Source: an uncultured Lachnospiraceae bacterium
GTDB taxonomy: Bacteria > Bacillota > Clostridia > Lachnospirales > Lachnospiraceae
Direction of reading: 5' to 3'
Length of the DNA: 64,000 nucleotides
NCBI GenBank assembly: GCA_910579865.1
Contig: CAJTXA010000002.1
Location: forward strand, 62,001 to 126,000
This document shows positions 8,420-15,953 of the stretch, in pieces. Both the position numbers and the translations under genes were made by a program. The notes below the pieces were generated by a model, which was given only the letters and a program-made list of their open reading frames with translations, was not told where the DNA came from and made no database searches. The stretch's first letter is position 1. Every line of letters begins with the position of its first letter.

Positions 8420-8745
8420 ATGAACATTATACTTTATTTACTACAGTTAATTCAATGCCAACAGAAACAAATTTGCTGACTTTTTCATTTTATCTGCGGA
8501 TACATCCTTCTCAAACAGTGGGCTTTTGATGATTCCCATTCCCCAAAATGCTTCTTCATTGAAATTCTCCAAACACAATGCACATGTCATGTTTCTGTGC
8601 CTGACTCTCCACATCAACCTTGGATTATCTTTAAGAAAAACATCACAGGCTCTCAAAGATCTTTATAACATCAGTATTTCTCACCAGCAGATCGTCAACT
8701 ACTGTAAGACTGCCGCTGTCTCTTTCAATTCAAAGCCAGTCTGCT
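8420..8745 (+). pseudogene. degenerate transposase remnant
   Basis: A promoter-like TATAAT near 8374 and an AAAGGAG box lead to an ATG at 8420. The first frame (MNIILYLLQLIQCQQKQIC) stops at once. Reading continues as FICGYILLKQWAFDDSHSPK and then, in another frame, as FLCLTLHINLGLSLRKTSQA followed by LKDLYNISISHQQIVNYCKTAA, an N-terminal helix-turn-helix pattern of DDE transposases. At least two frame changes and several stops make it non-functional. The catalytic domain is not recognisable. The IS family cannot be named with confidence. Confidence 0.45.
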
Positions 8746-9373
8746 AAGCGGTGCTGACAATATGCCCAGCAAATGGCAGTTTTTACTCGGTCAGCAGACA
8801 ATTTTGAATCTGCAGGCCGAAGGCTCTAACTGTTCTTAGATTCCAAGCATGAGACACTGTTTTTTCATAGGTCAATTGACACTATCAACAAAAAAATACA
8901 CTAAACATACAATATGTCCAGTGCACTTTTAAAATTATCGGTTATTACAAGCATCTTATAAAAATCACAACTTACACCTACCGATTTATATGCACAAACA
9001 TATCAGACCTACCTGCGTAACTGTGCATCTAATCGAAACACAATTACTTCTAAGCACGTCTGTAATACATGTACATATAATTCATTGTAAAATGTAAGTT
9101 CTGCATTTCCATGTTCTCCTAAGTTTTTTTAATAACTTACCATAATTCTATTTACATGTCAAGAAATATTTTTCAAAAAGAAAAGCAAAGTGACAGAGAG
9201 GATATTATCTTTCTTCTCTGCCCATGTTTTTTGAAGACTGCTTTGTTTGCCTGTTTGTGCTTTCCCTTTGATAATTCTGTAACCGTTTGTATACGATTTC
9301 TTCCCACCTCTGTGGATTTTCTCTGATGTGGTATAAAAAAGTTGACACCCTATTCTCAAGGATTTGAGATAGA
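8746..9373. other. decayed intergenic island, no intact gene seen
   Basis: About 630 bases with no open frame that looks coding. On the minus strand an 87-codon frame (9205-9468) reads FLYHIRENPQRWEEIVYKRL near its middle, which has protein-like composition, but it has no ribosome binding site and no family I recognise. The stretch lies between a transposase remnant and a tRNA-Leu gene. It looks like the residue of an element that once used this tRNA, but I found no repeat of the tRNA 3' end that would prove it. Confidence 0.3.
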
Positions 9374-9634
9374 ATGAAGAGAATGAGGAGTGAACAAAAA
9401 TGGCAGAAAACAGACAATACGACCACGGACAGACGATATGGCTCCCCAACAAAAGCAAGACAGTACATAGAAAAGCCGTTTAGTATGCTATTTAAGGGAA
9501 AAGAAAAGTCTTATACAGTAGTAAAGCTTATGCAGGAATTGGGCAGTTTTGAACCGTTCAAACACCTAAAAGGGTATAGAAAAGAAATAGAATTAAATAC
9601 AAGAATTTTAACAATAAAAAATGGGGAAACCTAG
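9374..9634 (+). pseudogene. unidentified ORF remnant beside tRNA-Leu
   Basis: An 86-codon frame without a family match. A second frame inside it starts at the ATG at 9400 behind a GAGGAG box and reads MAENRQYDHGQTIWLPNKSK before stopping. The longer frame then continues with FKGKEKSYTVVKLMQELGSF and FEPFKHLKGYRKE. The pattern suggests one small gene broken by a frameshift. Function unknown. Confidence 0.25.
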
Positions 9635-9653
9635 TAAAATCAAGGCTTCCCAT
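9613..9653 (-). terminator. terminator of tRNA-Leu (minus strand)
   Basis: Arms 9621-9632 and 9643-9653 (ATGGG(G)AA, CCT type, one bulged base) surround a 10-base loop. On the minus strand they are followed by TTTTTATTG. It lies 13 bases past the tRNA 3' end. Confidence 0.6.
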
Positions 9654-9665
9654 ACTTTTAATCAC

Positions 9666-9749
9666 TGCGGAAGATGGGACTTGAACCCACACGAGCATAC
9701 ACCCACAAGATCCTTAGTCTTGCCTGTCTGCCAGTTCCAGCACTTCCGC
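9666..9749 (-). tRNA. tRNA-Leu, anticodon AAG (codon CTT)
   Basis: Class II tRNA read on the minus strand. The 7-bp acceptor stem is GCGGAAG with CTTCCGC plus discriminator A. The D-arm is of Leu type (CTGGAACTGGCAG). The anticodon stem CAAGA/TCTTG encloses the loop CTAAGGA, giving anticodon AAG with G37. There is a long variable arm of about 15 bases, and the T-arm is GTGGG-TTCAAGT-CCCAT. CCA is not encoded. A34 at the wobble position implies an inosine-type tRNA-Leu, which is uncommon in bacteria outside Firmicutes. Confidence 0.9.
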
Positions 9750-9854
9750 ATTTCTACTGTATCTTACAACGACTTAAAGTATAGCATAGTGTTTTATAAA
9801 TTGCAAGTATTTTTTGTGAAAAATAAAAATTTTAACTGTAATAGAGAATAACCA

Positions 9855-10058
9855 TTAATTTGTATTATTGCGATATCCTTGTTCATTTACCATTTTATGA
9901 ATTTGATCATGAAAGAGAATAACAAGGTCTTTCCATTTTTTACACATTTTTTCAGAATGTTCTAACTGTGTTTCTAATTCGGCAATTCTTTCGTAAAGGA
10001 CAGAAATAGTGATAGATTCGGGTTCTAATAATTTTACTTCAACTTCTAATTGATTCAT
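9855..10058 (-). CDS. small coiled-coil hypothetical protein
   Basis: A 67-residue acidic protein. Residues 8-55 form a likely coiled coil (heptad-like VLYERIAELETQLEHSEKMC), ending in a short polar tail. There is no signal peptide, membrane segment or known motif. The ATG at 10058 is chosen because a consensus AAGGAGG lies 8 bases upstream; an earlier in-frame ATG lacks one. It is a single gene between the tRNA and a long intergenic region, transcribed away from the amidase gene. Function unknown; the strong ribosome binding site argues it is real. Confidence 0.6.
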   Translation of the reverse strand: MNQLEVEVKLLEPESITISVLYERIAELETQLEHSEKMCKKWKDLVILFHDQIHKMVNEQGYRNNTN

Positions 10059-10600
10059 ATGACTTTCCTCCTTTATAAAATATTTTATCATAAACTGGAA
10101 TTTAGAAAAGTACCGAATTCATAAATATCCGCCTTTTTTCATAAATAGTGGTAAAATTTGGTAAAAAATTCCCTCTATTTTTTTGGAATATTGCACAAAA
10201 CAAGTGTTTGGTATTAGGAAAATCAAGAGGTTGAATCGACAGAAATTGATAAATAACATCAATTTTATTTAGATATGTATTCAGTAAAATTTATATTTAT
10301 GCATAAAGAAGAAAGAGCAGATAAGAGGATTTTATTTGTAGTTGTATAATTCGGAAAAATAACTCACAGTATACAACAATAGTTGTCATTTTTCTAGTTT
10401 TCCTTGTCGAATCATAGAAATTAGAGGAATTTATAGAAAAAAGAATAAGATAGAAAGATAGAAAAATCCTGGATTTATGGAACATTTGCAAGGAAAGGAA
10501 GTAAAATTTAGTAAAAATATACAAAACAAATGTTTTAAGAACATTTCTTTTTTTGTTTGCATATACTGACAAGAAGGACATTATAAGCAGGTGAAGAGGT
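10059..10600. other. long AT-rich intergenic region with Spo0A-box-like and sigma-K-like sites
   Basis: 540 bases without a gene. It holds TTGTCGAA at 10404-10411, the core of a Spo0A box, and a weaker reversed site CTGTCGAT at 10235-10242. Just before the amidase gene an AC dinucleotide, a 17-base spacer and CATATACT (about 10558-10567) resemble a sigma-K promoter. These fit a sporulation-stage cell-wall amidase downstream but are short motifs that occur by chance in AT-rich DNA. Confidence 0.3.
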
Positions 10601-11410
10601 TTGGCAAAAGTAATTCTGGATGCAGGACATGGTGGAAGCAGAGATCCAGGGGCTGTATATGAAGGAAGACAAGAGAAAGATGATGTACTTAGACTAGCTT
10701 TGGCGGTTGGAGAAATATTAGAACGAAAAGGAGTAGAGGTTAGTTATACTCGTGTTAATGATGTCTATGATTCTCCTTACGAGAAGGCAGTAATTGGTAA
10801 TAATTCTGGAGCAGATTTTTTTATTTCGCTTCATCGCAATTCAAATGAAACACCAAATTCCGCTTCTGGTATTATGACATTGGTCTATAATGATGAGGGA
10901 ATAAAAGCAGATTTAGCAAGAAATATTAATGAGGAATTAAGTGAAGTTGGATTTAAAAATCTTGGTGTGATTTCCAGACCAAATTTAGTTGTACTGCGAC
11001 GTACCAATATGCCAGCTGTATTAGTAGAAGTTGGTTTTATCAATAACAGAGCAGATAATGAAAAATTTGATGAAGATTTTGATGAAATTGCAGAAGCGAT
11101 TGCAGATGGTATTTTAGATACCATTGAGGGAGAAAAACCAGAGGAACGTGTACGTTTAGAAACAGAAAATATACCACAAAGAAATCCAAATCAATTATAT
11201 CGTGTACAGGCAGGAGCATTTCGAAATTATCAAAATGCGGCTAGATATGTCAATCGATTAGAAAGAGATGGATTTCCAGCATTTTTGTTTTTTCAAAATG
11301 GACTTTATCTGGTTCAGGTAGGGGCATTTCGAGAATTTGAAAATGCGATTCGAATGGAGCATCGACTTCGAAAAGCAGGATATAATACATTTATTACAAC
11401 TTCCATGTAG
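10601..11410 (+). CDS. N-acetylmuramoyl-L-alanine amidase with C-terminal SPOR domain (CwlC-like)
   Basis: A 269-residue Amidase_3 enzyme that cleaves the amide between muramic acid and L-Ala in peptidoglycan. Zinc ligands are visible: His10 in LDAGHGG, Glu25 in the QEKDD segment and His78 in FISLHRN; the catalytic Glu is in LVEVGFIN (about residue 143). The last 75 residues are a SPOR domain built of two half-repeats (YRVQAGAFRNYQNA and YLVQVGAFREFENA), which binds denuded glycan strands. There is no signal peptide, as in Bacillus CwlC, a mother-cell lytic amidase. The start is TTG 10601 behind AGGTG-GAGG. Confidence 0.88.
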   Translation: MAKVILDAGHGGSRDPGAVYEGRQEKDDVLRLALAVGEILERKGVEVSYTRVNDVYDSPYEKAVIGNNSGADFFISLHRNSNETPNSASGIMTLVYNDEGIKADLARNINEELSEVGFKNLGVISRPNLVVLRRTNMPAVLVEVGFINNRADNEKFDEDFDEIAEAIADGILDTIEGEKPEERVRLETENIPQRNPNQLYRVQAGAFRNYQNAARYVNRLERDGFPAFLFFQNGLYLVQVGAFREFENAIRMEHRLRKAGYNTFITTSM

Positions 11411-11424
11411 GATAAAACAGATGT

Positions 11425-11464
11425 TTTTTTACTTTGGGTATAATAAAATACCCAAAGTAAAAAA
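11425..11464 (+). terminator. bidirectional terminator after the amidase gene
   Basis: Arms 11425-11441 and 11448-11464 are perfect 17-bp complements (T6-ACTTTGGGTAT type) with a 6-base loop, and they start and end in T- and A-runs. Confidence 0.85.
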
Positions 11465-11556
11465 GTTAGAAGGAGATAGAAAATTTAGTATTGACTTCTA
11501 TTAAAATATGTCGAAAATCTAATATAGAATATTTTTTAAAAGGAGAAAATAAGAAG

Positions 11557-12165
11557 ATGGAACAGACACGTTTACAAAAACAGATGGATTTTATTGTAGA
11601 AATGGACAAGACAAAACAAATTTTTAGACAGACCTTTTTAGCAGATGGCAGCCGAAAAGAAAATGATGCAGAACATGCATGGCATTTGGTATTAATGGCT
11701 TATTTATTACGAGAATATGCCGAACAAGAGGTAGATATTACAAAGACAATGCTGATGGTATTGATTCATGATTTAGTTGAAATTGATGCAGGAGATACCT
11801 ACGCATATGATGAAAAGGGAAATTTGGATAAACGAGAGAGAGAAGAAAAAGCAGCCGATCGTATTTTTCCAATTCTTCCAACTGATCAAGCAGAGGAATT
11901 AAGAAATTTATGGGAAGAATTTGAGGCAAACCAGACAAAGGAAGCGAAATTTGCTCATACTTTAGATAATTTACAACCATTACTATTAAATCATGCTTCT
12001 AATGGGAAATCATGGAGAGAACACCAAGTGACATTGGACAAGGTATTAGAACGAAACCAACATACAAAGGAAGGGTCAAATGTACTTTGGGAATATGCAA
12101 AACAATGTATAGAGAAGAATGTAGAGGCAGGAAATATCCGACTTGTAAATATTCCGAAAGAATGA
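11557..12165 (+). CDS. HD-domain phosphohydrolase (YfbR-like family)
   Basis: A 202-residue cytoplasmic protein of the HD superfamily. Metal ligands are visible in the usual order: His in NDAEHAWH (about residue 33), the HD pair in MVLIHDLVEIDAG (about 68-69) and a distant Asp in FAHTLDNLQP (about 137). The E/D-AGDTYAYD segment after HD is characteristic of the group that includes YfbR-type 5'-deoxynucleotidases and YedJ-like proteins. The substrate is probably a nucleotide, but this is inference. The ATG at 11557 follows AAAGGAG; the longer in-frame start at 11491 has none. It stands between a terminator and the DUF5050 gene. Confidence 0.82.
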   Translation: MEQTRLQKQMDFIVEMDKTKQIFRQTFLADGSRKENDAEHAWHLVLMAYLLREYAEQEVDITKTMLMVLIHDLVEIDAGDTYAYDEKGNLDKREREEKAADRIFPILPTDQAEELRNLWEEFEANQTKEAKFAHTLDNLQPLLLNHASNGKSWREHQVTLDKVLERNQHTKEGSNVLWEYAKQCIEKNVEAGNIRLVNIPKE

Positions 12166-12224
12166 TAGAATGAAATAAGCTGTAAATAAGTAGGGGAAGA
12201 TGTCTGACAGGAGAGGAGAAAAAA

Positions 12225-13238
12225 ATGAAACAAAATATAATTATAGTTTCTACCATAGTTGTGGTATTGGCTGTATTATTTGGGCTTACATTTTATACAT
12301 CTACAGAACGTATACCAAGTAATCCAGCATCGGCGTCAGGAAATTTAGCAGGTAATCTTTATAATGGCGGATATTTTTGCGAATATGAAGGAGAGATCTA
12401 TTATTCTAATGCTTCGGATAATTATCATTTATATCGAATTAAAGCAGACAAAAGTGTAGAAAAGGAAAATTATACGGCTGTATTTTCCTTAAATGCTTAT
12501 AATGGATATCTTTATTATTCGAAAAATTCTACCAAAGCAGGAAATCATGCTTATTTAAGTGGAAGACCATATGGAATCTATCGAATTAATTTAAAGAAGG
12601 ATAAAGTAAAATGTTTGACAACACAATTATGTCCTTATATTACACTTTGTGGTGATTATATTGTATTACAAGAATATACCAATAGCAGTTTGTATTTTTC
12701 TAAAATACAGATTGATAAAAAGGGAGGAATGAATCGGATTTCTGATGTGGGTTATCGCATTGCATGTTCAGAAGATGGACTAATCTATTATGCAGAACAA
12801 AACGGAAACCATAATGTTTATCGTTATAATCCAGAAAGCAATCAGACCTCACTTGCTTATTCTGGAGATTGCTATCAGCCAATTTGTATTGGAAATATGT
12901 TATATTATATTGATGTAGGAGATGGTTATAAATTAAAGAAAGTCTTGCTGTCAGGAGGAGAACCACAAATAATTTCCTCAGAACATTGTATTAATTATAA
13001 TACAGATGGAAATGTCGTTTATTTTGAGGTAGAGAATAGTCCAAGTGGAGCATTTGGTCTTTATCGATGTGATGTAAATGGCGAAAATCTAGTGCAGATA
13101 TCAGATCAAGCTTGTAAAAATATTAATATTACAAGTGAATATACATATTTTGCTTATTTTTTAAATGATAGTATTTGGTATCGGGTGCCTACACAGGGGG
13201 AAGTTTTAATAGAACCATTTGATATTGTATGTGAATAA
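12225..13238 (+). CDS. DUF5050 domain-containing membrane-anchored protein
   Basis: A 337-residue protein with an N-terminal membrane anchor (residues 5-25) and an extracytoplasmic part of repeated four-strand units, each with an Y-Y-S/D or LYRI/VYRYN-type strand (for example GEIYYSNASDNYHLYRI, GLIYYAEQNGNHNVYRYN and MLYYIDVGDGYKLKKV). This is the DUF5050 pattern, a six- or seven-bladed beta-propeller relative of the TolB/YWTD type. No enzymatic residues are evident; a ligand-binding or scaffolding role at the surface is likely. GGAG before the ATG at 12225. It is 29 bp upstream of pheA, so probably co-transcribed. Confidence 0.75.
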   Translation: MKQNIIIVSTIVVVLAVLFGLTFYTSTERIPSNPASASGNLAGNLYNGGYFCEYEGEIYYSNASDNYHLYRIKADKSVEKENYTAVFSLNAYNGYLYYSKNSTKAGNHAYLSGRPYGIYRINLKKDKVKCLTTQLCPYITLCGDYIVLQEYTNSSLYFSKIQIDKKGGMNRISDVGYRIACSEDGLIYYAEQNGNHNVYRYNPESNQTSLAYSGDCYQPICIGNMLYYIDVGDGYKLKKVLLSGGEPQIISSEHCINYNTDGNVVYFEVENSPSGAFGLYRCDVNGENLVQISDQACKNINITSEYTYFAYFLNDSIWYRVPTQGEVLIEPFDIVCE

Positions 13239-13266
13239 TTTACAAGAGTAGAAAGGGTAACAAAAT

Positions 13267-14397
13267 ATGAGAGAGTTACAGGATATTCGTCCCGAGATTG
13301 ACACAATTGATGAACAGATAGTCACATTATTTGAAAAAAGAATGGGACTCTGTGAAGAAGTCGCAAAGTATAAGATAGCGACTGGAAAAAAGGTGTTTGA
13401 TCCAAAAAGAGAAGAAGAAAAATTAAAGGTACTTCAATCAAAGGCAAATAGTAAATTTAATGGACATTGTGTGGTGGAATTATTTTCTCAGATTATGGCA
13501 ATGAGTCGAAAGATGCAGTATCAGATGTTAGCAGAACAAGGTACTTTTACAAAAATGGATTTTACTGAGGTAGATAAGCTGCGAAAAACAGAGATATGTG
13601 TTGTTTATCAGGGAGTAGAAGGGGCATATAGCCATCAGGCGATGCGACAGTACTTTGGGGAAGGGGTAAAGAATTTTCATGTTCCTTCTTTTCGGGATGC
13701 AATGGAAGCGATTCAACAAGGAAAAGCAGATTATGCTGTTCTTCCAATTGAAAATTCTTCGGCTGGTATTGTAAATGATATTTATGATTTATTGGTACAG
13801 TATGAAAACTATATTGTAGCAGAGACTTTTGTAAAAGCAGAACATTGTTTGCTTGGAATAAAAGAGGCAACACTTTCAGATATTAAAACTGTTTATTCTC
13901 ATCCACAGGGGTTGATGCAGTGTTCGAAGTATTTGGAAAATCATAAGGATTGGATACAAAGAAGTGATTCTAATACAGCAGCAAGTGCAAAAAAGGTATT
14001 AGAAGATGGAGATATCAGTCAGGCGGCAATTGCAAGTGCACTGGCTGGAGAACTTTATGGACTTAAAATTTTAGCAAAACAGATTAATTATAATGCGGAG
14101 AATACCACTCGTTTTATTATTGTAGCAAAGGATAAGCTATATCAAAAAGGGGCAAAAAAAGTGAGTATTTGTTTTGAAATACCTCATGCCAGCGGAACAT
14201 TGTATAATATATTATCTCATATTATATTTAATAATTTAAGTATGACAAAGATTGAATCAAGACCAATTGAAGGACGAAATTGGGAGTATCGATTTTTTCT
14301 AGATTTAGAAGGAAATTTAGGGGAAATTTCTGTAATCAATGCTCTTTATGGAATTGCAGAAGAAGCGATGGAATTTAAGATATTAGGGAACTTTTAA
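13267..14397 (+). CDS. pheA: bifunctional chorismate mutase / prephenate dehydratase
   Basis: A 376-residue enzyme for phenylalanine synthesis. Residues 1-85 are an AroQ chorismate mutase (IDTIDEQIVTLFEKRM, the catalytic Arg/Lys positions and YKIATGKKVFDPKRE). Residues 110-290 are a prephenate dehydratase with YQGVEGAYSHQA, VLPIENSSAGIV and the catalytic TRFI motif (ENTTRFIIVA). The last 80 residues form the ACT regulatory domain, where GALV is replaced by ASGTLYNIL and the ESRP motif reads IESRPIEG; this binds Phe for feedback control. It ends one base into the next frame (TAATG), so translation of the Ppx-like gene is probably coupled. Confidence 0.95.
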   Translation: MRELQDIRPEIDTIDEQIVTLFEKRMGLCEEVAKYKIATGKKVFDPKREEEKLKVLQSKANSKFNGHCVVELFSQIMAMSRKMQYQMLAEQGTFTKMDFTEVDKLRKTEICVVYQGVEGAYSHQAMRQYFGEGVKNFHVPSFRDAMEAIQQGKADYAVLPIENSSAGIVNDIYDLLVQYENYIVAETFVKAEHCLLGIKEATLSDIKTVYSHPQGLMQCSKYLENHKDWIQRSDSNTAASAKKVLEDGDISQAAIASALAGELYGLKILAKQINYNAENTTRFIIVAKDKLYQKGAKKVSICFEIPHASGTLYNILSHIIFNNLSMTKIESRPIEGRNWEYRFFLDLEGNLGEISVINALYGIAEEAMEFKILGNF

Positions 14398-14411
14398 TGG
14401 GAGGGTGTAGC

Positions 14412-15938
14412 ATGGCAGTCAGACGTTTTGCAGTGATTGATGTAGGCTCTTATGAGAGTGAAATGAAGATATTTGAGGTATCTTCTAAAGAATTAATTGA
14501 AGTCGATCATATCCGGCATATATTAGAGCTTGGGAAAGATACTTATCGAACGGGAAGTGTCAGTTTTGATAATATTGAAGAGCTTTGTAAAGTATTGTAT
14601 CGTTTTGGAATGATTATGAAGGAATACCGAGTTGAAGATTATCGAGCAAAGGCAACAAGTGCCATTCGGGAAGCAAAAAATTCTCATATGGTATTAGATC
14701 GAATTCGAGTGAAAACGGGATTAGATGTAAAAGTATTAAGCAATTCGGAACAGCGTTTTTTATGTTTAAAGGCACTTGCCTACAAAGCAGATGAATTTAA
14801 TAAAATGATTCAAAAACCAACTGCAATTGTTGATGTGACTTCTGGAAGTGTCCAGATTTCTTTATATGATAAAGATGTATTAGTAACTACACAAAATATT
14901 CGATTAGGTTCTCTTCGGCTGCGGGAAATGCTCGATCAAAAGGAATTGGACTGGCAGCATATGGGCTCGATTATGGAGGAACTAATTAATAATGATTTTG
15001 AAACATTCCAAAAGATGTTTTTAAAAGAGAAAGAAATTAAAAATATTATTGCAGTAGGAGATTATATTGCTTATTTTACTCGTTTTGCACAAAAAGAAGA
15101 GAGTGCGTTTTTAAATCGGGAAGAATTTATGGAATTTTATCGTAAACTAGAGGGACTTTCAGCAGTACAGGTAGCAGGAAAATTAAATATACCAGTAGAA
15201 CATGCCTCTCTTTTAATACCAAGTCTTTTGATTTATAAAAAAGCCTTGGATTATACACAGACAGAGGTATTGTGGGCGCCTGGTGTGCGTTTATGTGATG
15301 GAATTGCTGCCTCTTATGCGCAGAAGCATTGCAATGTAAATTTTTCTCATGATTTTGTAAAGGATATCTTAAATACTTCTTATAATTTAGCAAAGCGGTA
15401 TAAGGGAAATATTGGACATACAGAACTTTTGGAAATAGGATCAACTGCAATTTATGATGCAATGAAAAAATATCATGGACTTGGAAAACGAGAAAGATTG
15501 CTGTTACAGATTGCAACGATTCTTCATGACTGTGGAAAATACATTAGTATAACACAGCCTGGAGAATGTTCTTATAACATTATTATGGCAACAGAGATTA
15601 TTGGTTTATCACATAATGAAAGAGAAATTGTTGCAAATGTGGTACGATATAATACAAGAGAGTTTGACTATAAATCTGGTACAGATAAAACCATGAGCAA
15701 TACAATGTATTTGACTGTGGCAAAACTAACAGCAATTTTAAGGATTGCAAATGCAATGGATCGCAGTCATAGACAAAAATTAAAGAAAATGAAGATATTT
15801 TTAAAACAGGAAGAGCTGGTTATACAGGTAGAAACGTTAGAAGATATTTCTTTGGAACTAGCATTATTTAGTCAAAAAGCGGATTTTTTTGAAGAAGTGT
15901 ATGGAGTGCGACCTGTATTAAAGCGGATCTTTCGATAA
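14412..15938 (+). CDS. Ppx/GppA-type exopolyphosphatase with C-terminal HD domain
   Basis: A 508-residue protein. The N-terminal half is an ASKHA-fold phosphatase: FAVIDVGSYESEMKIFEV (phosphate 1 loop), KATSAIREAKN and a degenerate second phosphate loop (AIVDVTSGSVQISLYD, where the usual DIGGGS reads DVTSGS). The C-terminal part has an HD-type helical domain (LLLQIATILHDCGKYIS, then SHNEREIVANVVRY). The ATG at 14412 is preferred to 14397 because a GGGAGG box lies between them. The next gene encodes polyphosphate kinase, so the pair likely makes and degrades polyphosphate, or responds to (p)ppGpp as GppA relatives do. Confidence 0.88.
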   Translation: MAVRRFAVIDVGSYESEMKIFEVSSKELIEVDHIRHILELGKDTYRTGSVSFDNIEELCKVLYRFGMIMKEYRVEDYRAKATSAIREAKNSHMVLDRIRVKTGLDVKVLSNSEQRFLCLKALAYKADEFNKMIQKPTAIVDVTSGSVQISLYDKDVLVTTQNIRLGSLRLREMLDQKELDWQHMGSIMEELINNDFETFQKMFLKEKEIKNIIAVGDYIAYFTRFAQKEESAFLNREEFMEFYRKLEGLSAVQVAGKLNIPVEHASLLIPSLLIYKKALDYTQTEVLWAPGVRLCDGIAASYAQKHCNVNFSHDFVKDILNTSYNLAKRYKGNIGHTELLEIGSTAIYDAMKKYHGLGKRERLLLQIATILHDCGKYISITQPGECSYNIIMATEIIGLSHNEREIVANVVRYNTREFDYKSGTDKTMSNTMYLTVAKLTAILRIANAMDRSHRQKLKKMKIFLKQEELVIQVETLEDISLELALFSQKADFFEEVYGVRPVLKRIFR

Positions 15939-15953
15939 AAAAGGAGAAGAAAA

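Noticed and set aside
9205..9468. 87-codon minus-strand frame near tRNA-Leu
   Set aside because: No ribosome binding site, unusual composition in its first half and no family; kept only as part of the decayed island.
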